From Saprospiraceae bacterium (GTDB lineage: Bacteria > Bacteroidota > Bacteroidia > Chitinophagales > Saprospiraceae): a DNA stretch of 64,000 nucleotides. Below, one piece after another: positions 53,995-62,834 of this stretch (position 1 is the stretch's first letter; each line of letters starts with the position of its first letter). The notes under the pieces are model-generated. The model saw nothing but the letters and a program-made list of their open reading frames with translations, did not search any database and had not been told where the DNA came from. A program made the translations under genes and the position numbers. The DNA is taken from assembly GCA_027080725.1 (NCBI GenBank), contig JALWRC010000064.1:62001-126000 (forward strand), in the 5' to 3' direction.

Positions 53995-55261
53995 TTACAC
54001 TGTTTGAATTCAAACTCAGATCAAACAACTCAATTAGAGACTTTGCAATATTTGAGTATGCAAATCTATTAAAATTATTAATTCTTCTCGTTTCTCTTTC
54101 ATTAAGGTCGTGAAGAATAGGCGCCTTTTGTTCTATTAGTTCACCCAAAGCATTCAATATACCGCCTTTTTCATACAAACACCCATTATTATCTTCAATT
54201 ACAAGATGATTCACCGATGATTTATTCTCAAGTAGAACGTAAAGGCCGGTCCCCATTGACTCCTGAATTGAAATCGCTGCATTTTTCCATATTCCTATAT
54301 CTGAAGCCGAATAATAGGCTCTTAATGCTGCATGCTCCATAAATGGCAAAATAATTACCCGGTCAGAAATACTAAACTTTTCAATGTATCTCTTTAGCAT
54401 CAGGGAGTAAGCATCATTCAGCCCACCAATCAAAAAATACCATATCCTCTTATGAGGAACTCTCTTTTGAATGGTGTCGATTACTTCAAGAATTCCTTCA
54501 ATCCCTTTATTAGGAGTCAGTCTTGTAGACGTAACACATACCACATCTTCCCTCATTATCTTGTATTGACTTCGTATTAAACCTCTTTGGCTTCTGTCGA
54601 AATAAAAATCATTTTCATCAAAGCCAAGACTAGACTGAAAACCAATTTTGTCGATTCTATCGTGAAGCTCTTTTCGCACAATCCTCTTTAGTATTTCCTT
54701 TGTTGAAGGAGTATAAAGCACAAGATAATTGCTTATTTGTACAGATTTATTATAGAGACATGACTTAAGAAGTATATTTTTGAGGTAGCCTTTAATTCTT
54801 GGTTTACGCCAAGCAGCCATATCAATATTATTACCCAGCAATGTTAATATAAAACGCATACGATTTCCACCCTTTCTGAGTATAGGGTAAGGGAATACCT
54901 TTCCCACTCCAACAATAATTATGATGTGAGGGTCAAAAGCATCGACATTTTTTTGTAATCCAACAGGGAGTAAGTTGGCTGAATAACTAATTAACGTCTT
55001 TAATCTAACAATTTCATACGGATAATTACCATCACGAAACTTCCCTTGCTTGTACCTCTCGCGGTTGGGTATTACCTTGCGCGAAGAGGGCGAAATCTTA
55101 TCAGAAGTAAACACTTTCAACTCATGGCCCAAAGACGATATAGCCCTAGCGAGATAAACCTCTTGGTACCCTACTTCCGGCATAAAGTGCCCACAAATAA
55201 TTGCGATTCGATATGGATTCTTTACCTTCAACACTAATTGAGTTTGTATATGTCCAACCAT
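53987..55261 (-). CDS. Glycosyltransferase, GT4 family
   Basis: 424 residues from ATG 55261. The N-terminal GHFMPEVGYQEVYLARAISSLGH segment and the C-terminal donor-site pattern ISIQESMGTGLYVLLEN (a Glu-containing variant of the EX7E region) support a GT-B retaining enzyme. It overlaps the end of asnB by 28 bases and the start of the polymerase gene by eight, so all are one transcript. Sugar specificity unknown. Confidence 0.8.
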   Translation of the reverse strand: MVGHIQTQLVLKVKNPYRIAIICGHFMPEVGYQEVYLARAISSLGHELKVFTSDKISPSSRKVIPNRERYKQGKFRDGNYPYEIVRLKTLISYSANLLPVGLQKNVDAFDPHIIIIVGVGKVFPYPILRKGGNRMRFILTLLGNNIDMAAWRKPRIKGYLKNILLKSCLYNKSVQISNYLVLYTPSTKEILKRIVRKELHDRIDKIGFQSSLGFDENDFYFDRSQRGLIRSQYKIMREDVVCVTSTRLTPNKGIEGILEVIDTIQKRVPHKRIWYFLIGGLNDAYSLMLKRYIEKFSISDRVIILPFMEHAALRAYYSASDIGIWKNAAISIQESMGTGLYVLLENKSSVNHLVIEDNNGCLYEKGGILNALGELIEQKAPILHDLNERETRRINNFNRFAYSNIAKSLIELFDLSLNSNSVNA

Positions 55262-57171
55262 TTCAAAACAGATATGACTTTCCAAAACTCACTTAAGTGT
55301 GAAGCCGACCGGATATCATTGGATTTTGCATATGCATTTATAGCCTCCCTGTCAAAACAGTCCGGCAAATCAACATTATTGACATATTGAACCAATTGTT
55401 GTTTCAAAAGCCTTTTCCATTCATACTGAGGTGTAACAAATCCTTTCTTATCCCTTCTCCAAACTACGATAGATGGCAGTATATTCTCGATGGACTTTCG
55501 AAGTATATATTTTGACCATCCATTATTAATTTTGGAACTAGTACTCAAGTTGATTCCTAAAATGACCAGATGGTGATCTAAAAATGGAACACGGGCTTCA
55601 ATTGAAAAGGCCATAGAGTTTCTATCTTCGTATCGCAATAGATCCCTAAGGCCACCCTTGATAGCAGAGATACTCCTTTCCCGGAAGCTACTATCTTCCG
55701 GTTGGGGATTTAACGAACCTTTGAAGGTATCGTAAAAGTCCTTGTTCAACATAGATGCGCCGATTCTTGCTCTCTTTCGTATTCCGGCTTTAAGGAGTCC
55801 CGGAAAAAATGGAAATGCAGCACGGGCCAATTCCCGGTATATATTAATTGAGCGGTTCTGTTTAAGGGCTTGAGCTTCCTTCAGAAAAGTCTTGAATTGT
55901 CTATTTTTCATCAATTCCCAAAGATACGCTCCTCCAAAATAGGAGTATCCCCCCAAAACTTCATCCGCCCCTTGACCATCAAGCAATACTTTAACATTCC
56001 TTTCAGCAGCACTTTTCATTACGGCCCATTGTGCAAAAATAGAGCTTGAAGCAAAGGGTTGTTCCTGATGCCATATCAATTTATCAAAATCTTGCCAAAA
56101 ATCAACATGGGAGGGATAGGTAAAATGGCCATTAATATTGGTAAAATGTGCTATAACTTTATTGGCATAATAACTTTCATCCAACTTCTTATCTTGGTAT
56201 CCCGCTGTAAAAGTATGAAAAGTTTCATCCTTCATCTCCCCACTTGCTAACGCTACTATAGCCGATGAGTCCAAACCACCACTTAGACAACTCCCCACCT
56301 TCACATCGGACCGCATATGGATTTTGACAGATTCTTGCAACATGTTCTCAAACAACTGCTTTTGCAACGATAGTTCATCACTTATTGGAATCACCTCATC
56401 ATTCAAGTCAAAATATTTGTCCCGGATGAATTTCAATTTATCTACCCCTATTTGGATAATCATATTTTCTCCGGGTGGGAGCTCCAATAGTCCTTTATAA
56501 AGCGTATTGTTCTTATTGGAAAGTTGTCCATGAACGACATACTCCAATAGCCTTTCCTTATCCAAAGATGGACTTTTCCCCGAGTAAGCTATTATTGACT
56601 TAATCTCAGAGGCAAAAAATAAATACTCCCTGCCGCGCAAATAATACATTGGCTTAATCCCAAATCTATCCCTGGAAAGCATCAAAGTACGGTTGTGTTC
56701 ATCAAATAAGGCAAACGCCCACATACCTCTAAATCTTTGGACACATTGCTTCCCCCATAACTTATAGGCATTGATAATTACCTCAGAATCTGTGTTCGTT
56801 TCAAATTGACAACCAAGCGTGCGGAGTTCTGCGCGAAGTTCTATATAGTTGTATATTTCACCATTATAAACGAGGCTCACTCCACTTTTTATCATCGGTT
56901 GATGGCCACTCGGTTTAAGGTCAATTATAGATAATCTTCTATGACCTAAACCAATAATTCTATCGCTATTGTTACCCGGCACCCTGATATGCTCATAATC
57001 TAAGAAATCTGGGTCAGAATCATTCCCTTTATACTCTTTGCAAACGAATTGTTTATCGTACAAGACATACCCTTCATCGTCGGGTCCTCGGTGCCGGATA
57101 ATGCTTGTCATTTGCTCCAGCTTTAGAGCATCGACGCCTGTCAGATCTATTACACCGGTAATCCCACACAT
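55234..57171 (-). CDS. asnB: Asparagine synthetase, glutamine-hydrolysing (AsnB-like)
   Basis: 645 residues. MCGITGVID gives the Cys2 nucleophile of the Ntn glutaminase domain, with RHRGPDDEG and GHRRLSIIDL. The C-terminal synthetase domain has the ATP loop SCLSGGLDSSAIVAL (PP-loop) and an acidic DGQGADEVLGGY. In polysaccharide loci such enzymes often convert a uronic acid carboxyl to an amide rather than make asparagine. One base separates it from the upstream glycosyltransferase gene, so it is part of the same operon. Confidence 0.92.
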   Translation of the reverse strand: MCGITGVIDLTGVDALKLEQMTSIIRHRGPDDEGYVLYDKQFVCKEYKGNDSDPDFLDYEHIRVPGNNSDRIIGLGHRRLSIIDLKPSGHQPMIKSGVSLVYNGEIYNYIELRAELRTLGCQFETNTDSEVIINAYKLWGKQCVQRFRGMWAFALFDEHNRTLMLSRDRFGIKPMYYLRGREYLFFASEIKSIIAYSGKSPSLDKERLLEYVVHGQLSNKNNTLYKGLLELPPGENMIIQIGVDKLKFIRDKYFDLNDEVIPISDELSLQKQLFENMLQESVKIHMRSDVKVGSCLSGGLDSSAIVALASGEMKDETFHTFTAGYQDKKLDESYYANKVIAHFTNINGHFTYPSHVDFWQDFDKLIWHQEQPFASSSIFAQWAVMKSAAERNVKVLLDGQGADEVLGGYSYFGGAYLWELMKNRQFKTFLKEAQALKQNRSINIYRELARAAFPFFPGLLKAGIRKRARIGASMLNKDFYDTFKGSLNPQPEDSSFRERSISAIKGGLRDLLRYEDRNSMAFSIEARVPFLDHHLVILGINLSTSSKINNGWSKYILRKSIENILPSIVVWRRDKKGFVTPQYEWKRLLKQQLVQYVNNVDLPDCFDREAINAYAKSNDIRSASHLSEFWKVISVLKWLDIYKLN

Positions 57172-57172
57172 A

Positions 57173-58321
57173 CTATAATGAGTATAATAAATTAGTTATA
57201 CGTATTGCCTCATCGTATAGTTGGGCTAGCCGTTTTCCAATGTATTTGGCAGAAAATCTTTCAATTACTGTTTTACGAATTTCCATAGCTTCAAACTTGT
57301 GGTGGTTAATCATAAGATATTTCATGCCACCTGCAATGCTTTCTTGACTGTTGGGGTCGACAAATATCCCAGAACGATCAGTAACATACTCTTCAAAGAC
57401 TGTAGTATTTGACACCAAGACGGGTAATCCTGCTGCCATCGCTTCAGCTACCACCAATCCGAATGTTTCATGCTCACTCGGAAAAACCAAAAAAACAGCT
57501 TTTTTCATTAGCTTTATGATGTAAGACTTCGGTTGTTGGCCTGCAAGATAAACCCTTTGGCTGATCCCTCGTTCCTTTACAAACTCTTTTATCGCATTCA
57601 TTTCTGGTCCGGCACCAATAATGTGCATTTTCCATTCCTTGGCGACATCACCCAAACCGTGAAAAGCTCGAACACATTTTAAAGCGCCTTTGTACGATTC
57701 TAACCTTCCGACAAACAGAATTACTTTTTCCTTAACAACCGGAGCTCCCGGAACAAACACCCTGGTATCAATAGGGTTATACAATAATTGTACATTCTTT
57801 GGAGATATTCCGGCAGACTCAACTTGCTCCAATAAATTCCGGCTCACAGGATGAAAGAAGGACGAACGTAGTATAGCATAATCAGCCAAGTACTTTAAAA
57901 TCGGATTGTTCGATATCTTACTGAATGGGCCGGTATGTTCGGTAATACAAAATGGTATATTCAATCCTTTTAAGGAATGAGCCACCATACTTCCGGGCAC
58001 GGCCGCACCGTGCACATGTACGACATCCATCCTTTCCTTTTGGGAGCGGATTTCTCGTCTCATTAGCTTATATAGTTGGACAAATTTCGTGTAATGCCCA
58101 AATTTACTTCTTCCTCCTTTCAGCATTATCCTAATGACATCAACATTATTAAACTTTTCTCTTATGATATCATTTTCTTTTGCCTTGAAATGATAACTTA
58201 AAACCTTCACATTGCAATAGGGCTTGACCGCTTCAATATAATCCAAAATATAAACCCCACTAATGTCATTTTTTGAGAGAGGGAAAGAAGCCGGAACAAT
58301 GAGTAAATTAATTTTCTCCAT
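57173..58321 (-). CDS. Glycosyltransferase, GT4 family
   Basis: 382 residues from ATG 58321. N-terminal VPASFPLSKNDISGVYILDYIEAV and VVHVHGAAVPGSMVA, nucleotide-sugar site ILFVGRLESYKGA, and EHETFGLVVAEAMAAGLPVLVS (EX7E motif) define a GT4 retaining enzyme. It overlaps the end of the upstream nucleotidyltransferase gene by 14 bases. The sugar is unknown. Confidence 0.88.
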   Translation of the reverse strand: MEKINLLIVPASFPLSKNDISGVYILDYIEAVKPYCNVKVLSYHFKAKENDIIREKFNNVDVIRIMLKGGRSKFGHYTKFVQLYKLMRREIRSQKERMDVVHVHGAAVPGSMVAHSLKGLNIPFCITEHTGPFSKISNNPILKYLADYAILRSSFFHPVSRNLLEQVESAGISPKNVQLLYNPIDTRVFVPGAPVVKEKVILFVGRLESYKGALKCVRAFHGLGDVAKEWKMHIIGAGPEMNAIKEFVKERGISQRVYLAGQQPKSYIIKLMKKAVFLVFPSEHETFGLVVAEAMAAGLPVLVSNTTVFEEYVTDRSGIFVDPNSQESIAGGMKYLMINHHKFEAMEIRKTVIERFSAKYIGKRLAQLYDEAIRITNLLYSL

Positions 58322-59306
58322 CAAATGCTATAGTTTTGAGCGCTTCGTCCAATCGCAAACTTGTACCCAAATTCCCAAAATAAGGCAAATGTATACGGGA
58401 ATACTCATTATGCTTTTTCAAGTATGAAAATCGCTCAAATATACGACTTTGTTTGTTTTCAACAATGTCGAATGGAATCCCTACTTCAAATGAATTTATC
58501 CTGTTCATCAGACTCAGGTATTTTGTACTCAGGTGACTTAAAACTGAGGGCAACCTTAATCCCTTTCTGTAAATATGTAGATTCTCATCTTGAAATAGTT
58601 GAATGTTACGAGCGATACTTATATGGGAAGCTGGCAAATAAAATGACCTGGATTGCAATACATTGCGTATAAAGCCACCCAGAACACTGACAAACTCCGA
58701 AAACCATTTCTTTAGTTGCTCATCTGTAGGAGCTTGATCAAACCACCGGCTTCTCCAGCCTATGAGTTCATGTACCATTTCATAATGCCTGCCCTCCCCT
58801 ATCCCAAGCAGCTCCAGATCATATTTCAGCGCGTTAATCTCCAAGAGTAAGGATCGCAATTTTAATACCCCATAATGTAATTGTATCGAAAGAGCAATCC
58901 AAAGCCGGATAAGGTATTCAAGAGCAATTTGGCCTTTGACCTCATCTGTAAGCAAAGAGTCTTCCGGCAGATAGACTTCCAACTTAGAAGAATAGAGTAT
59001 CTTGTAATTGCTAAATAACGAATAATGCTTACTTAATTTGAGCAGTTCCTCTGTAGTACCGAAAAGCCCGTGTGTCAAAATATTATTCTCAAACTCTGAC
59101 AGCATAGGACGAATATTGAGTGTACAGCTTTGTCCCTCCTCAAAAATAACCATCACATCGAGATCGGATATCCCGGGATGGGACACACTGCCAATCTGAC
59201 AAACGGCAACAGGGCTGCAGCTGTCAACTACCATGCCGGTCAACTTGTCCAGTAAAGCTTCATATGCCTCAGGCGGTATCGGAGTTGGTCGGTTTATGAA
59301 TCTCAT
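58308..59306 (-). CDS. Nucleotidyltransferase-fold protein, copy 2
   Basis: 332 residues. IGSVSHPGISDLDVMVIF carries the Pol-beta type motif Gly39-Ser40 and Asp48/Asp50, preceded by a helix and followed by an all-helical C-terminal part. This is a minimal nucleotidyltransferase core with a large extension, of unknown specificity. The start ATG overlaps the stop of copy 1 (four bases), so the two are coupled. An exact copy of the repeated 11-base word lies inside. It may attach a nucleotide or phospho-group to a sugar, but this is inferred from location only. Confidence 0.72.
   Translation of the reverse strand: MRFINRPTPIPPEAYEALLDKLTGMVVDSCSPVAVCQIGSVSHPGISDLDVMVIFEEGQSCTLNIRPMLSEFENNILTHGLFGTTEELLKLSKHYSLFSNYKILYSSKLEVYLPEDSLLTDEVKGQIALEYLIRLWIALSIQLHYGVLKLRSLLLEINALKYDLELLGIGEGRHYEMVHELIGWRSRWFDQAPTDEQLKKWFSEFVSVLGGFIRNVLQSRSFYLPASHISIARNIQLFQDENLHIYRKGLRLPSVLSHLSTKYLSLMNRINSFEVGIPFDIVENKQSRIFERFSYLKKHNEYSRIHLPYFGNLGTSLRLDEALKTIAFDGEN
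58774..58784 (-). repeat. Exact copy of the TATGAAATGGT word
   Basis: ACCATTTCATA on the plus strand, inside nucleotidyltransferase copy 2; the minus strand reads Tyr-Glu-Met-Val. Confidence 0.7.
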
Positions 59307-60139
59307 TTGTTAAGATTATCTTTCATTCGGCTCAATAGCATGCCTAGGCTATTATAAAAATCATTGCCTATTCTTTGTTCTACCTCATCCGGTATTTTTG
59401 GTGTAACATACCTCACCGCCCATTTGCGCAGGAATTTGCCCGGCCTATGTAATACATAGCGCTGAAAGGAATTCAACTCATAACACCACCCCTCCCGGAT
59501 CGCCGAAGCTACTGCCATAACATGCCATTCTTCTTCGCTAAATAGTGGACGGATTTTCTCAAAGCTATACTTCTTAAAGATAGCCTCATTGTATTTAGCG
59601 GCATAGAACAAGCTAGGCAACAACATAATCTCACTGAGGAAACTCTTGAGTTGATAGATGTTTTTCGGGTACCATTTCATACCAACTCTCCTCTGCAATG
59701 CTGCATACATGCGATCAAAAGAAGGACGGTAATCGACCGGATGGTTGACGACAACAGGAAGCCGGATGGGATTGTCCGGATAAATGGATTTGGAATGTCG
59801 CAAAACTTCCACAGGCAGGTAAAGCTCATCGTAATCTGCCAATTGACTTTCGGCAATAACAAACCACCCGTGATGTTGCAAAGGGTCAAATCTGTATATC
59901 CTACGCATCGAGGCACGGAGGAAAGCCTTGAGTTGCTTGCTTCCTGTGTACTTATCTTTGACTATCAAAAGACCGTCAAAATCGCTGTAAGGAACAATTT
60001 CGCCCGTCGACACACTTCCATGAACAAGGATATATGTAAATAGCTCTTCATGTGAAGTGATTAAATCTCTTAGCTCCGTCAAAAGCGGAAGAGGCACTTG
60101 AATAGCCGGTATGTCAATATCAAAATATTTTGTGGTCAT
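59303..60139 (-). CDS. Nucleotidyltransferase-fold protein, copy 1
   Basis: 278 residues from ATG 60139; an earlier in-frame start would overlap the flippase gene. ILVHGSVSTGEIVPYSDFDGLLIV holds Gly41-Ser42 and Asp53/Asp55 of the nucleotidyltransferase motif. The rest is helical with a basic C-terminal stretch. It lies four bases after the Wzx gene and overlaps copy 2 by four bases. The pair share the fold but little else, so they may be a heterodimer or successive enzymes. An exact copy of the repeated word lies inside. Confidence 0.72.
   Translation of the reverse strand: MTTKYFDIDIPAIQVPLPLLTELRDLITSHEELFTYILVHGSVSTGEIVPYSDFDGLLIVKDKYTGSKQLKAFLRASMRRIYRFDPLQHHGWFVIAESQLADYDELYLPVEVLRHSKSIYPDNPIRLPVVVNHPVDYRPSFDRMYAALQRRVGMKWYPKNIYQLKSFLSEIMLLPSLFYAAKYNEAIFKKYSFEKIRPLFSEEEWHVMAVASAIREGWCYELNSFQRYVLHRPGKFLRKWAVRYVTPKIPDEVEQRIGNDFYNSLGMLLSRMKDNLNK
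59671..59681 (-). repeat. Exact copy of the TATGAAATGGT word (13-base form)
   Basis: ACCATTTCATACC on the plus strand, inside nucleotidyltransferase copy 1; the minus strand reads Gly-Met-Lys-Trp-Tyr. Confidence 0.7.
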
Positions 60140-60143
60140 GGCA

Positions 60144-61586
60144 TTAGTGCTCCTTAAGAATTGTACGATTAAACAACACCTTAACAATATCCATTATGAT
60201 AGATTTATGAAACAGCAGGCTTATTCCCAAAGAGATAATTGACATGAGAACAAATTGCGCCATGCCACCACTTATGGACATTTGAGAGCTGCTCAATGCA
60301 TTATAAACGACAAACAAAATCACCATGTTTGTTATTGGCCCAACAAATATCTTCACCAAATCAAATATATCAAATGGGAGAAAGCGATAAACAAAAATAA
60401 ATGTAACAATTAGAGATAGCGCTTTGGCAAATATTAGTGCATATGCCACCCCAATCAGACCATAATGGCTTCCTCCAAGTATAGCCAGTATAGTAAACAT
60501 GCTGCGAATAATCGATAAATAAACCGAAATCTCAGGTTTTCCAATAGACGGAAAAACAATAGCCCCTAGTTGGCCGACAGATTGAATCGCACCAGCAAAA
60601 CTCAGTATTTTAATAACGGGAACAGCATCTCCCCATTGTTCGCCAAAGACAGTTGGAATTAACCAGTCAGCATTGAGGGCCAACAAGGTCATCATTGGAA
60701 ACGCGACGATTGCAATGAGCTGACTCGATCTAAAATAAGTACTTAGCAATCTGGAATTATCATTTTTGAGAGAAGACAACGCAGGGAAAAGCATATTGCT
60801 AAAAATGTAAGATATCCGTTTGACCGGGGTGTACATGATGTTGTAGGCAAAGGAATAATAGCCAAGTTGCTGGGGCCTAAAAATCTTACCAAGGATAAGA
60901 TAATCTATGTTTCTTTCGACATACAAAACGGAGTTGGAAGCCTTAAACTTAACCGAGTACCATATAGGCGATTTAATGTCTACCCAATTGAAGTAAAACA
61001 GAGGCCTCCACGAGGAGTGATACAAGATTAAAAACATCTTAATCACAATGGAAGAAAGTGATTGCACGACCAACGCATAGACTCCAAAATGAAGAAAAGC
61101 GGCCAGTACACCAAGCAAGCTACCTATGATAGTGGAGCTTAGGTTTAAGATAGCAAGAAGTTTGAACTCTAAGTTCCGCTCAAGCAACTTATAGTTAATC
61201 ATAAAAAATGGACTAACCAAAATCCCAAGCGCCGACCAGCGCACAATACCGGTTAAAGATGGAGTGTTATAAAATCCGGCAGCGAGGGGAGCTGTCAACA
61301 CGATGACAAGAAAGGTCACTACGGAAAATAGAAAATTCATCCAATAAATTGAAGAAGTTTGTCTTTGGTCTAGCTCTTTATAATAAATGACTGCAGAACC
61401 AAACCCAACAGCGCTAAAAAGAGAGATAAAACCGATATAGGTGCCTGACAACGCAATCACTCCAAAGTCCTCCGGGTGAAGCAACCGGGCAAGGACAATA
61501 TTGATAATAATAGCAAATACTTGTCCAAGCACATTGGTCCCAGCCAGATAAGCACCTCCTATTACTAATTTTGTCTTTAGTGTCAC
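60144..61586 (-). CDS. Wzx-type oligosaccharide flippase
   Basis: 480 residues with about twelve to fourteen membrane helices and no large loops, opening IGGAYLAGTNVLGQVFAIIINIVLARLLHPEDFG, the MOP/PST polysaccharide-transporter signature. It would flip the undecaprenyl-linked repeat unit across the cytoplasmic membrane. Translation starts at a GTG (61586), as there is no ATG at the right place. 24 bases separate it from the upstream glycosyltransferase gene. Confidence 0.9.
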   Translation of the reverse strand: MTLKTKLVIGGAYLAGTNVLGQVFAIIINIVLARLLHPEDFGVIALSGTYIGFISLFSAVGFGSAVIYYKELDQRQTSSIYWMNFLFSVVTFLVIVLTAPLAAGFYNTPSLTGIVRWSALGILVSPFFMINYKLLERNLEFKLLAILNLSSTIIGSLLGVLAAFLHFGVYALVVQSLSSIVIKMFLILYHSSWRPLFYFNWVDIKSPIWYSVKFKASNSVLYVERNIDYLILGKIFRPQQLGYYSFAYNIMYTPVKRISYIFSNMLFPALSSLKNDNSRLLSTYFRSSQLIAIVAFPMMTLLALNADWLIPTVFGEQWGDAVPVIKILSFAGAIQSVGQLGAIVFPSIGKPEISVYLSIIRSMFTILAILGGSHYGLIGVAYALIFAKALSLIVTFIFVYRFLPFDIFDLVKIFVGPITNMVILFVVYNALSSSQMSISGGMAQFVLMSIISLGISLLFHKSIIMDIVKVLFNRTILKEH

Positions 61587-61610
61587 TCTTATGCTATTTA
61601 AAGCTATTTA

Positions 61611-62828
61611 TTAATCCGGCATTGTTTTGCAAAACTGCTTCTCCAATGCTACAATAATGCTTTCACCATAGTTTTGGTAGGTCAAATTAGAGATAAATTG
61701 GCGTGCGGACTTGGCCTTTTCTACCGCAGAATGATAATTCTCAAAGATATCAAGAATTTTCTTTTTCAACAAGCCGGGACTATCCGGGGGGACGTAATAT
61801 ACCAAATCATCCGAGAAATAGAGACGCAAATTGGGCATATCCGACAAAATCACAGGATTATCACTAGCCAAATAAATTCCCATTTTACCGGGCAACAATT
61901 GATACATGTAGTGCTCTGTTGCGGGATAGTAAGACAACAATATATCTGCAGCTTTGACGTATTTATAGTAATTCTCCAAGGTTTGGAATCCAAAGAGATA
62001 AACATTCTCACAATCCTTGATCTTCGATTGATAATATTCTAATGCATGTGGACTTGCCCCTACTATGTAATAATCGATATGAGGTGTATTTCTTGCGACC
62101 TCACTCATATATTGAATCTCCCGGGATCCTTTAAACACCTTACCCGCGTACAAAACTATTTTTCGACCCAATGGGATTGACAGCTGTTGCCTGATTGTAC
62201 TTTTACCCGTCTTTACCAGCCTTTCGAATGCTTGTACCTGAGTGAATAGCGGAGAATTATAAAAATCGCTCAAGGGTCTTTGGGTGATTTTTAATATGAA
62301 ATAGTTGACAAAATGGCTGTGACTTATAAAAAAATCAACATTCCGGACGAGAAATCGATGCAATAGAGAGTTCTTAATATTGATTATTTCAAAAACAAGG
62401 GGCGACTTTACAATCCCTATTTTTTTAAGAAAAATAACAGGCACTGTTGAGATGAAGCACTTAGAGTATATGATGTTTCTATTATCTCTGTAGTTTTTCC
62501 TGTTTGCAATAAAGTATTGAAATATGAAGAGCAATTTGAAGAGCAACAACTTAACCGGATGCACGTTTCCATCATCCCGTTCTAATAAGCTGTATGGGGA
62601 TTCTACGATTTCAAATGCTCTTTCATCAATATTATAAAGAGAGAACAGAGACTTCATATCTTTGGGATTTCCCTTTCTTTCAACCCGTGGGGTAAGCAGT
62701 CTCACTTCGACATTTTGCCGGCTAAACGCTTCACAGGACTTCATTACATGAACAGCATCTGACCTGTTTTTACGCATATCTCGTGGAGAGATAAAGGTTA
62801 TTGATGTGATATGTTGCCCTTTTATCAT
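61611..62828 (-). CDS. Glycosyltransferase-like protein, GT4 family
   Basis: 405 residues. N-terminal ITFISPRDMRKNRSDAVHVMKSCEAFSR opening, a donor-binding strand VLYAGKVFKGSRE and a C-terminal YYPATEHYMYQLLPGKMGIYLASDNPVILSD region in place of the usual EX7E motif. It resembles GT4 enzymes acting early on a lipid-linked sugar. Six bases separate it from the DegT gene upstream. Confidence 0.78.
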   Translation of the reverse strand: MIKGQHITSITFISPRDMRKNRSDAVHVMKSCEAFSRQNVEVRLLTPRVERKGNPKDMKSLFSLYNIDERAFEIVESPYSLLERDDGNVHPVKLLLFKLLFIFQYFIANRKNYRDNRNIIYSKCFISTVPVIFLKKIGIVKSPLVFEIINIKNSLLHRFLVRNVDFFISHSHFVNYFILKITQRPLSDFYNSPLFTQVQAFERLVKTGKSTIRQQLSIPLGRKIVLYAGKVFKGSREIQYMSEVARNTPHIDYYIVGASPHALEYYQSKIKDCENVYLFGFQTLENYYKYVKAADILLSYYPATEHYMYQLLPGKMGIYLASDNPVILSDMPNLRLYFSDDLVYYVPPDSPGLLKKKILDIFENYHSAVEKAKSARQFISNLTYQNYGESIIVALEKQFCKTMPD

Positions 62829-62834
62829 TAACGT

